A DNA stretch of 46,920 nucleotides from Zelonia costaricensis (GCA_030849075.1 JASAOO010003360.1:1-46920), one strand, 5' to 3'; positions 38,101 through 46,920 are shown, numbered from the stretch's first letter. Numbers and translations are program-made. Notes: generated by a model not told the origin, from the sequence alone.

Positions 38101-38357
38101 TCGAAGTTGGGCGAGAGCCCGCGGGAGTCGTCCACCTCACGCAGCGCGTACACCGGTCGCTCCGGCGAGAAGGAGAGCGAGAGCGGCTGCGATGCGGGGC
38201 GGCCGTGGAAGTCCTCCACAATGCACTGCGCCTCGAAGCCGCCGCGGGCGGCGCCGTAGGAAGCGGTGGAGGAGTCCATGGTGTTGCCGACCGCCTCAGT
38301 AAAGCGGCTCATGACGGGCGGGTGGTTGGGTGACACGTGGCCGGGCGCGTTGGACAT
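35118..38357 (-). CDS. Large charged protein with repeated Phe/Glu-Arg modules, possible cytoskeletal protein (1079 aa)
   Basis: No catalytic domain seen. The N-terminal half is mostly disordered (Ser/Gly/Ala/Pro). From about residue 460 there are short repeated modules: a helix starting with an aromatic (FENYVERGQQRRAEAEWAQQ at 466; GYETFALKGQSRRANADREE at 537; VFERLNKEAERREQRHKQL at 604; NVFEQLYAQARK at 660), often followed by a Cys/Pro block (CTHHPRVNRPS at about 569; LTPSFTPRG at about 625; CTFRPRLTPTS at about 892). The stretch RARARYRVREELARQQRERAEA (residues ~765-810) is a predicted single helix. Modules of this kind occur in protist cytoskeleton and flagellum proteins. The start is the ATG at 38357 (MSNAPGHVSP); ATG at 38312 is possible. 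Confidence 0.8.
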   Translation of the reverse strand: MSNAPGHVSPNHPPVMSRFTEAVGNTMDSSTASYGAARGGFEAQCIVEDFHGRPASQPLSLSFSPERPVYALREVDDSRGLSPNFDKEVRLSSGRASSLGHGAAVPSESMRNAAAERSGGVASHADLRHECPSRGGGTTTLASSASGPHVTHSGVVIPLIQGIPRPEGIPPETPVEYAKVKHQRASRRPRMAAKGAFSNMTSVAVLQQVQPRQLNVRQVEPAGWAPIAPSPMREEGRHKYAVTDDDGYETGDQRLSGAAGPGRRWSAAGTAPGGLREAAGGSACGASRSLSVTSLSPSEALMVAEAWEEDAEATARAMLDMDDVDDDEVRARRLQALMVELQRQQERQRQKLFATAGVVAAPPAGPTAADAPTPSSPPPRLHGTPEVDGGDGDQVGSHVLQRNAGAPTAAAPYAEAMANAAPYAVRTAASAQRSPARRAPSAEPAKVKGAAPAGTLAGPAAPARPRGFENYVERGQQRRAEAEWAQQVRAAEAAGEPLPPSPEHPSADDPHLGGAALASPGGPGPRRPRKMSVLPMPRGYETFALKGQSRRANADREEEERRADEAVNCTHHPRVNRPSLVSGSSLGSGAAGRRVAQQPEHEPDTVFERLNKEAERREQRHKQLQEELTPSFTPRGEAAAKAADENGGAARPRTAGRNVFEQLYAQARKDVPAATTPHAVKPKGTTAAAAVAAAGTTAAVASQASARAAGAVSGRSEVVDSTSAAPAPPRKTQAEIEQHLASMAAREEESRVKWEHQLAAQAADEGGETRQTRIALNPKTDELAERARARYRVREELARQQRERAEAEAQKEAAKKSLLRLYGARRPPAQPYQAAAAEPPATPTPAASARPVSPTPVRRAAAGDFYAHQLQSEERKRRHIDELRLQRAEDELNECTFRPRLTPTSQRLAQHVLVDTAVDEYADSGRGCPSLPVPPWDGAVVGEGSRGGSPAAPHAGAEYAGKLGHSPFVSSRSRSLLRELNRTSPLVSYRRDSPGPIAGSHAAAGEDVEGSRSVSSEGFAYRVPSGAALEREATALPRRPSGPLADQLRHLEDMLREWKELERECAPMLKQTRQAEVVE

Positions 38358-40526
38358 AATGCACGTCCAGCACACGAGCCGTGTGCGTGCGTGTATGCGG
38401 GGGCTGTCGTTTCGGTGTTGACGTCGAAGTTCAGTTTCTGGGGTTGTGTGCTTGGGTGTGGGCGTGTGTGGGTGTCGCGGTCGCCGCTGCCGCGCACAAC
38501 GACGCACACGAAGCGCGAAAGCGACAAGAGAAGAATGACAGAAGCGGGACGAGGGCGGGGGGGGGGCGCACCACGGCGAAGCGAAAAATGGGGAAGAAAG
38601 ACAAGGCAAGTACAAACGTGCACACACGCACAGACACACACACACACACACAGATAGGAGGACGCACCAACGGCGATGGTGCAGCAGAGCAGCGGGGGGA
38701 GGGGAGGGGAGCGAAGAGATGGAACGGTACAGCAGACGGAGGAGCGCGCGTCGAGGAGGTGAGAGGGAGGGCAGAGCGACGATGAATTGGATTACGGGGT
38801 GGGGGGTGTGCGCTAGCGGGGTGGGGGGTGATGGTGTGCGCGTTGGGGGTACACGTGCGTTGGCACAAGGGCGCAGCACAAAGACACACACACACGAAGG
38901 GGGGAGGGGGAAGGGAGACGAGAAACCAGAAAATGGAGAAGAACTGAGAGCAGAGAGGCTGACACACACACACATACACACACACACACAGACGCAAGCA
39001 AACAAGCCTGAAGTGCCCTGTACGGAGTGGACTAAGGAAGACTGCGCTTGCGAGGACAGTATAGGGATGGGGATTGGGAGGGGGGAGAGAGAGAGATGAT
39101 GGGCGGCGCGTCGCCTCCTCTCCCCAGTATAAACACGCCTGGTGAGACGCCTTCTGAAGTGTGCGCGGCAATAGCGCCACGTCGGCGGGGGTGCGCGGGC
39201 GTTGGTGTTAGAGTCCTCCCCTCTTCCTGTGATGGCCGCAGGCAGGTTGCGGTAATTCGCTGAGGATGCAGTAGTGGAAAGGGGGGAGGGCAGAGCGGCA
39301 CAGAGGAGGTATTGGTTGAGACGGAGAACACGCGGAAGCACGCAAAGGAGGGGCGGGGGCGAGCGTGCACGTCTATGCGGGCGGAGGGACACAGACGGTA
39401 GGCGTGGGCGTGGACGTTGGTGGGAGGGATGGGGAGTGAAGCGTCGTGTTTATGTGTGTGTTTGAGGGGGTGCGTGTGCGGTTTGGTGAATGGAGAGGGG
39501 CGTTGGAGGGAGGGGTGCACACACGCAGGCAGGCGGGGGGACAGGGGAGGGCCGCAGTATGGCGGCGCGATCGGTGCTGATGTGGCACTCTGCAAGAGTC
39601 GCGTCAGTGTTGACCGAAGAGGGCAAGACGGGAAGCGGTGGATGAAGGACAGTCGAGATACCAAAACGCGCAGAGGTAGGCGAGCGAAGACAGAGTCGGA
39701 GGCGATAGGGAGGGGGAGGAGGGGAAGGGAGGAAAAGGGGGGGGGGGAGGCCGGGAGACACCGCGCGTTGTGACGACACACAGGCGCTGCAGCTCACAAC
39801 GCAGTGCCGTTGCCGGTCCAATAGTGCCGGCAGCGTTCACTACAGCTGTGCGCGCCATCGTAGCGGGAGTGTGGAGAGTGCAGGCGGCACTGTGACGACC
39901 TCTCCACAACTCTCCTGTGCCACTGGTACGTGACGGGCAGCGCGCGGTGCGCATACTTGGGGTGCTGACGCGTTGGCTGTGTCCCGTTATCGCGTACGTG
40001 AGTCGGAGAAGGGGCGGGGAGGAGGGAAGGTAGGGGAGGGGTTACCACGGTTGCAGAGGTGGCTACACGCACATCCACACACGCATCCACACACACAAAC
40101 AGACGCAGAGACACATGAGGGAGGCGCATCCACTGGCATGCCACATGCGCACCACAGACACACACACACGCGTCGGGAAGCCAGCCGAGCCTGCCAGCAC
40201 ACCACCAACTTGGCAGGGGAGACAGGAAAGGGAGCTTCCCTCGCTCACTGTCAGCAGCACCACGGCGTGATGCCTGCGCTGGTGACAGTGCGAACACACC
40301 CACCTTAAGGAGCACACTCTCAGCACCGCACCCTCACCCCCGTGACGGTGGTGTCTTGCAGAGGCAGCGTTGGCACCAGAGCCGATCGGCTACTGCGTGG
40401 TGCGCACGAGGGCCCTGGCACATTCCGCTGCGCGCCCACCCGACGCACATCAATACTGCAGAAACAGATGCCGACGTGATCGACTGCCAGCACGGCGTAC
40501 GTTCGGTTGCTGACTCGCCGCACGTC
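38358..40526. other. Longest intergenic spacer (2.17 kb)
   Basis: No gene supported on either strand. It contains AC-rich tracts (38618-38653, 38961-38992, 40065-40105, 40158-40170), many G/A-rich tracts and a G9 run near 39738-39747. Frames here are Cys/Val or Pro/Ser spacer translations of the microsatellites. Confidence 0.55.
38618..38653. repeat. (AC)n microsatellite, imperfect
   Basis: CA units with a few interruptions, about 260-300 bases upstream of the 1079-aa gene start. Confidence 0.85.
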
Positions 40527-41402
40527 TTATGCCGGGGCCGCGTCAGGGGCGCTGTGGCGGTGGCGGTGGGGCTTCGCAGGGTCCGCCTGGCGGCTCGACC
40601 GGCGCGGGCGGAGCAGCCGCACCTTGAGCAGCGCAGACCACAGCTGCATCGCCACCGCCGGACCAGCGACGATGCCGGCGATGTTGCCCCAGTACTCCCC
40701 GCGGTCGCCCGCCGCCGCGCGCCCCACGCCGGACCCGACGGCTCCGACGAAGGTCACCGTCACGCGCAGCACGGCCTGCTGGGCGATGGCCTGCGCGGGG
40801 TTCTCGACGTCGCGGCGCAGTGCGATGCGGGCTGTGTCGACGATGAGGTCTCCGAACAGCGTGATGGCGTCGCGGCGCAAGCTGTCCTCGAAGGCGCAGA
40901 TGCCGGACACGGGGGCTTGCAGGAAGGCCACGTCCCGGGTGGAGGGGTGCGGCCCGAGCAGGCTGCTGACGAAGACGGGAATGCGCAGCCACCTGAGCAC
41001 GGCGCCGACGTAGCGCTGGTGGAGGCGGGGGTACAGGTCCCAGAGGTACACGGCGGTGTTGCCGTAGCTCGTCTTGGTCTCGATCAGAGCGCAGGCCAGC
41101 CCGGTCTGGCACGCGATGCGGGCGATGCGATCGGCGTACATCACCGCCGCATCCTTTCCGGACGCCGCGAAGATCTGCAGGAGTTCGTCCATGGACACGT
41201 CCGTGCCGGCCGCGACGTGCTTGTCGAGCTGCTTGTTCACCCCGTTCAGTGCGGGCAGCACAAAGCCAACCGTCACGGCCAGCGCCGACGTGTTCTCCAT
41301 GAGCCGCTTGCGGCCCAGGCTATGCATCGAGTACCCGTGGTGCGGCGCACTCCGGCCGCCGCTCATGGGCAGCACGTACGAGTTGGTCGCCGTCTGGAGC
41401 AT
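40527..41402 (-). CDS. Unrecognised protein with Gly-rich hydrophobic segments (291 aa)
   Basis: Family not recognised. Possible membrane-associated segments are ALAVTVGFVLPALNGV (about 40-55), IARIACQTGLACALI (about 92-106), VLRVTVTFVGAVGSGVG (about 225-241) and GNIAGIVAGPAVAMQLW (about 251-267). The last two contain spaced glycines, a glycine-zipper-like pattern of tightly packed hairpins. The tail is very basic (RLLRPRRSSRQADPAKPHRH). No signal peptide; an N-terminal segment with Ser/Gly/His precedes the first hydrophobic stretch. It might be an organelle membrane protein (mitochondrion or glycosome), but I cannot assign a family. The start is the ATG at 41402 (MLQTATNSYV), close to the spacer. 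Confidence 0.7.
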   Translation of the reverse strand: MLQTATNSYVLPMSGGRSAPHHGYSMHSLGRKRLMENTSALAVTVGFVLPALNGVNKQLDKHVAAGTDVSMDELLQIFAASGKDAAVMYADRIARIACQTGLACALIETKTSYGNTAVYLWDLYPRLHQRYVGAVLRWLRIPVFVSSLLGPHPSTRDVAFLQAPVSGICAFEDSLRRDAITLFGDLIVDTARIALRRDVENPAQAIAQQAVLRVTVTFVGAVGSGVGRAAAGDRGEYWGNIAGIVAGPAVAMQLWSALLKVRLLRPRRSSRQADPAKPHRHRHSAPDAAPA

Positions 41403-42362
41403 CTTGCCAGGAGCTTACGTGAAGTGGGGGGAGGAGTGGGGGGGGGAGGGCGGCTGGCTGCTCGTGTGTGCGCACACGTTGGTGGAGCGTGCGGGTACAA
41501 GACGGAGGAGGGGGTGGGGGAAGAGATGTGCTGCTGCAGTGAGTAGGGAATCTAAGGAAAGGTAAGCGTGTGGAGGAGGGAGGGGGTGGGGGGGGGTGGG
41601 GGACGGCGTGCGTGCACGTTAGTATCTGCTACGGTGTCTGTGTAGTTGCGCGTCAGACGAATCGGAGGACGCAATCAAGGTTCGATACGCGGGCTGCTGC
41701 ACGGCCGTTGCGTCGCGCAGGAAAGTAGGACGAAGGAAGCGAAGGCAATGACGGTGTGTTGCGATTGGGAAGGAGGCCTCAACCAGCAGCGGCGACTTCT
41801 GCGGCGGTGCCACGACGTGAAACGGGAGAGAGGAGAAGGGGTGGACAGTGAATGGAGAGTACTGCAGCTGGGTGGGTGAGTGGGGGGGGGGGGGGGCAGC
41901 CGCACGCGCGTGTTACAGGGCCTTGTGCCACTGCACCGGCATCGCAGACGGCGCCTTATGACATGGAGCTGCGACGGCGTGCAAGGGCGTAGAGCTGTCA
42001 AGTGGTGGCTGGCTGGCGTGCCTCTCTCGGCTCCAGGCTGCGGTGCGAGTGTCGACTGCGGTCGCCACCGGTCACGGACATCATCTTCGCCATTCCTTTG
42101 GGCACGTCAGAAGCGGTACACGTACAGTCGTTGCCAGCGCGCAAAGGCAGATTCATGTGAAGCGTGTGCAGCGCGGAAGGAGAGCAAGGACGCACGAGAG
42201 TGTGCACGAGGGTGGAGAAGGTCCAACACAGAGAGACGTGCGCTGCGCGGGCCAGATGCAGGTCCGTGCTGATTCGCTGCACCGCTGCATCTCCAGAGCT
42301 CAGAAGCAACGGCACACAACGGCACACACACACAGTCACACACGCACACACGCAGCAGAACT
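41403..42362. other. Intergenic spacer (0.96 kb)
   Basis: No gene seen. It contains a G13 run (about 41881-41896), G-rich tracts at 41577-41605 and a CA-rich tract at 42314-42355 just beyond the stop of the next gene. Confidence 0.6.
42314..42355. repeat. CA-rich imperfect microsatellite
   Basis: Interrupted CACACA units ending a few bases from the stop codon of the coiled-coil gene (3' region). Confidence 0.8.
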
Positions 42363-44162
42363 TCAAAACTGCATTTCTATGAGCTTGAGGGAGCCGTAGG
42401 AGGCCGGCGGGGTGTTGCCAGGGATCCGGTACGCCCCGTCCTCGCCGGCCTCCGCGCCGTCCACGCAACGAGCCGCAGCCGCGCCGGCGGAGGAGGCTCG
42501 TGATGCCCGCGGTGGTGGTGTCTGCGCGTCCGTGGGCGACGAGGCACGTCGCTGCGCACGAGGCCGCCTCACGTCTGCCTCCGCGTCCGCCTCGTCGTCC
42601 TCTGCCGTCGGCAGCACGAAGCCCTCGCGCAGGCCGAGCTGGCGTAGCATCTTTTTAATGCGGAGCAGCTCCTTGCGGTGGTGCGTCAGGACGCGCAGGT
42701 TGCCGGCGCACTGCTGCAGCTTCTGCTGTAGGTCCTTCTTGTCCTGCTCGAGGATGCGCACCTTCTGCTTGAGCGACTCGTTGGCGTCCGTCAGCTCCGC
42801 CATGGCCTTCTCCACCAGCACGTAGGGACTGTTGATGTTGTGCAGCGCGTCGCGGGCCCCGTCGAGGGCGACCTGCAGCCGCGCCATCTGCGTCTGCTTG
42901 AACTCCAGCTCGTGCTCCAGTGCCGCGACCTTGTTCTCGAGGTGCAGACAGCGCTTCGTGACGACGAGGGAGTGCGCCAGCTTGCGGGAGCGGGGCAGGG
43001 CGAGCCAGCTCTCATACGCGTTCGTGGTCCCGTGGCGGCCGCCACTCCCAGCGCCCTCCGTGATGTCCGTGCTGAAGGCGATTTCGCCCTGCGACGACGC
43101 GGCGAGGTTCGAGATGAAGAGCTCCGACTCCATCTCGAGGTCGCCGAGCGTCTTGAGCTTCTCTTCAGACGCCTTCAGCGCGCTCTCGAGCTCCAGCACG
43201 CGCTGGCCGTAGCGCAGCTTCAGCTCGTAGTACTCGGACTTCAGAATATCCAGCTTCTGCTCGGTGCACTCGGCGTTGGCGCGGTAGCGCTGCGTGTCCA
43301 TCTCGGCCTCCTCCAGCCGCACCGCGAGCCGCGCGACCTCGTCCGTCTTCACCTGCGCCGTGAGCTTCGCAGACAGGTACTGCTCTTGATCGACGTAGAG
43401 CGACTTGTTCTTGCTCTCCAGCGACGCCAGATGGCCCTCGAGCTCGGCGATGCGCGCCTGCTGACTCGCTAGCTGCCGCATCTTCTGCTCGCCCTTGTCC
43501 TTCTCGCTGGTCGACTGCGTCTCGAGCTCGGCGAGGCGCACCTTCACGTCGGCGTTCTCCTGCTGCAGCTGCGCGACGACGCTGCTGAGCTCCGCCGCGC
43601 GCTTGAGGGCCGCCTGCTGCGATGCGCGCAGCGAGGCGAGCTGGCGGTGGATGCCGAGCTTCATGGCGTCGACGAGGTCGCGCTCCGCCTCGGGCAGGGC
43701 CTCGATGCGGTGGTACTCGTCATCCGTGATGGGGTTCGAGAGCTGCAGCTGGACCTGCGCCTTGATGTGGTCGACTTGGTTCTGTGTCGCGTTGATGCGC
43801 TCCTGCAGCCGCAGCGCCAGCGCAGACACGTCCACCTCGCGGGACTTGAGGCGAATGTTCTCCTCCCGCAGGAGGTGCACCTCGTGCTGCTGCTCCTCGA
43901 GCCGGCGCAGCAGCTGCTTCGGCGAGCTGGGCAGCGTGTGCAGCAACGCGCGAACGTTCTCGTCGTCGTAGCGGCGCACCTGCTGCTGGAAGGGTCCCTG
44001 CAGGAGCGCCGTCGTGGACGAGGAGGAGGTCGACGCGGGGGAGTGGGAGCGGCTGTTGTCTGCGGTGGTGCTCGTCGCGGTGGTGTTGAGGCCCCCGATC
44101 GCGGCTGCGGTTGCGGCGGTGCGGCGCGGCGGGCGCGGCGCCTCGGTCCGCTCCTGCGACAT
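42363..44162 (-). CDS. Coiled-coil protein, candidate PIBF1/CEP90 homologue (599 aa)
   Basis: A nearly continuous coiled coil spans about 75-520, with a short break at about 350-375 (SSQGEIAFSTDITEGAGSGG). The disordered N-terminus (1-60) and C-terminus (530-599) are Ser/Ala/Pro-rich. The last coiled-coil block resembles the conserved C-terminal region of PIBF1/CEP90: SPYVLVEKAMAELTDANESL followed by ILEQDKKDLQQKL and then HHRKELLRIKKMLRQLG, matching the family pattern of a Tyr-x-Leu-Val-Glu segment, a Lys-rich helix and a His-Arg-x-Glu-Leu-x-x-x-Lys block. KLDILKSEYYELKLRYGQ is also similar. CEP90 acts at distal centrioles in basal-body docking, which fits a flagellate. Coiled coils give chance matches, so this is a candidate. 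The start is the ATG at 44162. Confidence 0.55.
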   Translation of the reverse strand: MSQERTEAPRPPRRTAATAAAIGGLNTTATSTTADNSRSHSPASTSSSSTTALLQGPFQQQVRRYDDENVRALLHTLPSSPKQLLRRLEEQQHEVHLLREENIRLKSREVDVSALALRLQERINATQNQVDHIKAQVQLQLSNPITDDEYHRIEALPEAERDLVDAMKLGIHRQLASLRASQQAALKRAAELSSVVAQLQQENADVKVRLAELETQSTSEKDKGEQKMRQLASQQARIAELEGHLASLESKNKSLYVDQEQYLSAKLTAQVKTDEVARLAVRLEEAEMDTQRYRANAECTEQKLDILKSEYYELKLRYGQRVLELESALKASEEKLKTLGDLEMESELFISNLAASSQGEIAFSTDITEGAGSGGRHGTTNAYESWLALPRSRKLAHSLVVTKRCLHLENKVAALEHELEFKQTQMARLQVALDGARDALHNINSPYVLVEKAMAELTDANESLKQKVRILEQDKKDLQQKLQQCAGNLRVLTHHRKELLRIKKMLRQLGLREGFVLPTAEDDEADAEADVRRPRAQRRASSPTDAQTPPPRASRASSAGAAAARCVDGAEAGEDGAYRIPGNTPPASYGSLKLIEMQF

Positions 44163-46263
44163 GCCGGTGAGGGGGAGAGAGGCGGTGGGGGGGGGGGAGG
44201 GGGGGGGAGACGGGGGTTCTATGGAGGGTGGAGGGGCGAGTGGCACGGAGGGGGGGNCCGCCAGTGCCGCGCGGCGGGGGGGGGGAGGCAGAGTGAGGGT
44301 GAGGGAGAAGAGCAGCGGCACGCGCCTGGGCCAGCAGAGGTGCAGCAACGCTGCGGTCGGTGGTGTGCGCGTGTCGAAGCTTGTGTGTGTGTCTGTGTGT
44401 TCGCGTCTGGCGGACGACGTGCGCGGTAGGGCTCTGAGACAAGAAGGACGGAGGTGAAGTGGGCCACCGGGGGTGTGGGATGAACGGGCGAGTGTGTGTG
44501 CGTGTGTGTGTGTGAGTGAGCGCAAGACGCCGCGTCGTCTGCCTGGCTGCGGGTGGGCACCCAACCAATCACGAGGCAATAAAGGAACTAAACAGTGTGG
44601 GCGTGAGAGGGAGGGAAGGGGTGGGAGCGGGGCGTAGTGCAGCGGCACTGCGCCCCCCCCCCCACCAGCGGCGTGCCATCAACAGGAGGCTGCGGTGATA
44701 GGGATGAATAAGCGCCGCTACAGATTGGATGCAGTGCGGGACTCGTGCTACGGCGTTCAAGGCACGCGGCAGGCCACCCTGCGTGTTGTCAGGGGTGCGG
44801 ATCGTCGTTTAGGCAAAGCGGCCCTCGAAGGTGCCGCTAAGACCAAGAACGAGATGGCGACGGATGCGGGTGGTGGTCTCCGTAGGGAGGAGGGGGAGGG
44901 GGGTGAGGACTGCGGGGGCTACGAGGCTGTAGCACGCTGCTTCGCACTCCGGACGCCGTCCTGCCCGCCATTCCGCACGCGGAGCAACAGCGAGGGAGAA
45001 GATGAGTCAGAAGAGCAAAAAACAGGGAAGAGAGAGAGAGGACAAGTCGTGGCCACATGCGAACTCAAACTACCAACCGACACACACACAGTAACACACA
45101 CGCAGACGAGCCAAGAGGAGAAAGCAGCCCCCCGCACACGTGCGGCGCGCACCCTTCGCCGCCATCACCGCACACACCACAGTCGACCCTCGCAGCCCCC
45201 CCCCCTCATCCCCTGTGCGGGGGCACGTAGAGAGTGGGAGGGGGGGGGGGGGCATCAGCACCATCGGTGCGTGCAGGCGCGGCGGCGGCGGGCGCGGGGA
45301 GGGGGTACAGCGGTGGAAGATGGAGCAGAGGAAAGACGAGGATTCGCACATCTCTACGAGCCGCTCGGAGGAGGGCTTCAGGGGGTGGCGGTGGGGTGAG
45401 GAGGCAACCAAGGTAACACGTCATTCGCACAAGAACACACGGGCAGAAGCACGGAGGAGGCGGGCACGCGGAGGCAACAGCGACAGCACAAAGTTCCGGG
45501 CAGGGGGATGGGATGGCGAAGAGAAAGGAGGGGATCCATCAGGAGTCAACAGAGCCGTCTCAAGGGCGGGCAGGCGGCGCCTGAATGAAGGAGGGAGGCA
45601 ACGCGGTGATAGGCAGGCGTGGGGTATATACGAGAGAACACGCACGCGAGGGGGGGGGGCGGGAGAAGAACAGACGAAGGGTAGGGGATGGGCACCGCGG
45701 CGCGGGGCGGCGGGAGGGGGGGAGGAGGCATTGGAGGAGAGTGCGTCACGGTGATCGCACCGCTTACGCGTCCGCGCTGGCTCTTGTGCGGGCCCGCACA
45801 CAGACACGGGCCCACAAATTGACACACACACACACCTACACACCCACACACACGTAGACGCAGCGGGAGGCTATTCACAGCGGGGGAAGGGCGAGGCGGG
45901 TTTGCCAAGAGGACGACACGGTTCGACAAGGAGTTGGCACACCCGTGCGCGCGCCCCGTGTCGCTGGCCCTCTCCCGCTACGTGCGCTGTCACGTCATCG
46001 ACGCAGAGCAGGACCCGACGAAGGAGGAGGAGCAGCGACGTGGCGAGGATGGCAGGATAGCCGTGGCAGTGCGTGCGTGCGGGTGTTGGGTGAGGGTGGA
46101 AAAAGCACAACAAAACTAAGCGGCGTGTGAAGCACACAAGCTAAATCATACACGCTGATGTATGGGGGACGTGGATGTCCGCAACAGCGCAGGGAGTACT
46201 GCAGGGAGCGCGGCGGAGGAGCCGGCAAGGCCAGCCCCTGCGCTGCTTCCTCTCTTCCCTCGA
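44163..46263. other. Long intergenic spacer (2.1 kb) with an assembly N
   Basis: No gene supported. It has a C-rich (minus strand) leader for the coiled-coil gene (44170-44215), a single N at 44257 in a G-run, plus-strand C-runs at 44653-44663 and 45196-45205 (G-runs in the transcript), a G13 run near 45240-45252 and CA tracts at 45079-45100 and 45820-45853. Confidence 0.55.
44219..44220 (-). promoter_or_regulatory. Candidate spliced-leader acceptor AG for the coiled-coil gene
   Basis: CCATAG at 44224-44219 (minus strand) follows a C/T tract (complement of about 44225-44256). The 56-base leader after it is nearly pure C/T and AG-free until the ATG at 44162. Confidence 0.45.
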
Positions 46264-46920
46264 CTAGGATGACAGCGGCTTGCACTCCCGGCACGGGCTG
46301 CGCCCGCTCTGGAGCGCCTCCCCCACGGAGAAGGGGCGCAGGTTGTTCGGGTTGGTGTGCTGGATGGTGAGGCAGTCAGAGCGGTGGAAGGCGATGCCGT
46401 TCTGCGTGCAGAACACCTTCTTGCTCAGGTTCTGCCGCTTCCACAGGTTGAGGCGGCGCTCCACGGCGGACTTCTGCGCCGCCAGCATCGGCTCGCGGTA
46501 CTCGAGGCTGGTGCCGGACGGCGCGTAGAAGTTGCCGAGGCCCTGCTCGAGCACCGCAATGTTGACGCAGATGAACCCGGCACTGCCCTTGGGGTTTGCC
46601 ACAAACACGTACGCGAGGGTGCGGTTGTGGCGGTCCGTCTTCTCGCCCCGCTGCACCTGAAGCCAGATCTTCGCCCTGGGCGGGCACAGCTGCTTGACGA
46701 AGTCGGCCGCCTCCTTCGAGTACGGCTCCTTCTCCTTCAGCTCTGGCGCGTCGATGCCGAGCAGGCGCACCCGCATGCGGTTCTGCTCGTGGATCGTGAG
46801 AGTGTCGCCGTCGTAGACGTGGTCGACTGTCGCCTCCTGCACACCGGTCGGCAGCGCGTCGAAGAAGGCGGCGCTGGCCTTCTCCACGGCAGCACCCGCC
46901 TTTCCCGCGGTCTGCCTGTC
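46264..46920 (-). CDS. Staphylococcal-nuclease-fold protein, 5' end beyond the window (at least 219 aa)
   Basis: This is one SNase (OB-fold) domain with the catalytic pattern intact: VDHVYDGDTLTIHE (Asp pair), RVRLLGIDAPELKEKE (catalytic Arg, Asp and Glu), YSKEAADFVKQLCP and DRHNRTLAYVFV (second catalytic Arg), then NIAVLEQGLGNFY. It should cleave DNA/RNA with calcium. After the domain a C-terminal extension carries a possible zinc site: KVFCTQNGIAFHRSDC and SPCRECKP, with Cys, His and paired Cys. The frame is open to the right edge (codons before the GTG at 46887 read ...KAGAA), so the initiating ATG and any targeting peptide are outside the window. Confidence 0.88.
   Translation of the reverse strand, partial: DRQTAGKAGAAVEKASAAFFDALPTGVQEATVDHVYDGDTLTIHEQNRMRVRLLGIDAPELKEKEPYSKEAADFVKQLCPPRAKIWLQVQRGEKTDRHNRTLAYVFVANPKGSAGFICVNIAVLEQGLGNFYAPSGTSLEYREPMLAAQKSAVERRLNLWKRQNLSKKVFCTQNGIAFHRSDCLTIQHTNPNNLRPFSVGEALQSGRSPCRECKPLSS

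Noticed and set aside
36846..38333. Long plus-strand open frame (495 codons)
   Set aside because: Shadow of the 1079-aa gene; composition is Arg/Gly/His-rich with no motif.
1..46920. Strand switch, tRNA, rRNA or telomeric repeat
   Set aside because: All supported genes are on one strand and I found no tRNA-like or telomere-repeat sequence by eye; small RNAs cannot be excluded.

Overview
The window looks like a chromosome-internal piece of a trypanosomatid, most likely a Leishmania-like member of the Leishmaniinae. All 20 protein genes I can support lie on the minus strand. None shows an intron. They are separated by 0.4-2.2 kb spacers full of CA/TG microsatellites and long pyrimidine tracts on the coding strand, followed by AG dinucleotides, as expected for trans-splicing. 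The coding sequence is GC-rich with alanine, serine and arginine expansions. I read it as part of one polycistronic transcription unit transcribed from right to left. I see no strand-switch, tRNA, rRNA, telomeric repeat, transposon or CRISPR array.

Left part (1-13.7 kb, given left to right although transcription is opposite): a multipass membrane protein; a 99-aa ENY2/Sus1-like protein; the ubiquinone hydroxylase COQ6; a cysteamine/N-terminal-cysteine thiol dioxygenase (ADO type); an 816-aa protein that reads as a kinesin motor domain with the P-loop and switch residues eroded; a 564-aa protein that may be a second, further eroded relative; and a low-complexity 401-aa protein.

Middle part (13.7-32 kb): a basic Ser/Arg-repeat protein; a secreted thioredoxin-fold protein with only one of the two active-site cysteines; an NDR-type AGC kinase with the usual activation-segment insert but no threonine in its hydrophobic motif; an NTF2-fold NXT1/p15-like mRNA export factor; a 1048-aa helical-repeat protein that may be APC5; a probably mitochondrial protein with four zinc-ribbon (treble-clef) modules; a protein with a divergent FHA domain and a tandem BRCT pair, the layout of DNA-damage mediator proteins; and a WDR54-like beta-propeller.

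Right part (32-46.9 kb): a PIG-X/PBN1-like subunit of GPI mannosyltransferase I; a 1079-aa charged protein with repeated short modules; an unrecognised 291-aa membrane protein; a 599-aa coiled-coil protein whose C-terminal region resembles PIBF1/CEP90; and, cut by the right edge, a staphylococcal-nuclease-fold protein.

As usual for this group, neighbours do not form functional operons. Recurring themes are mRNA export (ENY2, NXT1), cilium/basal-body biology (NDR kinase, WDR54, CEP90-like) and degenerate enzyme folds (motorless kinesin, CxxC-less thioredoxin). Three single-N positions mark draft joins. One of them sits inside an exact 63-bp duplication that is probably an assembly artefact. 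All homology calls were made by eye from motifs, without database searches.
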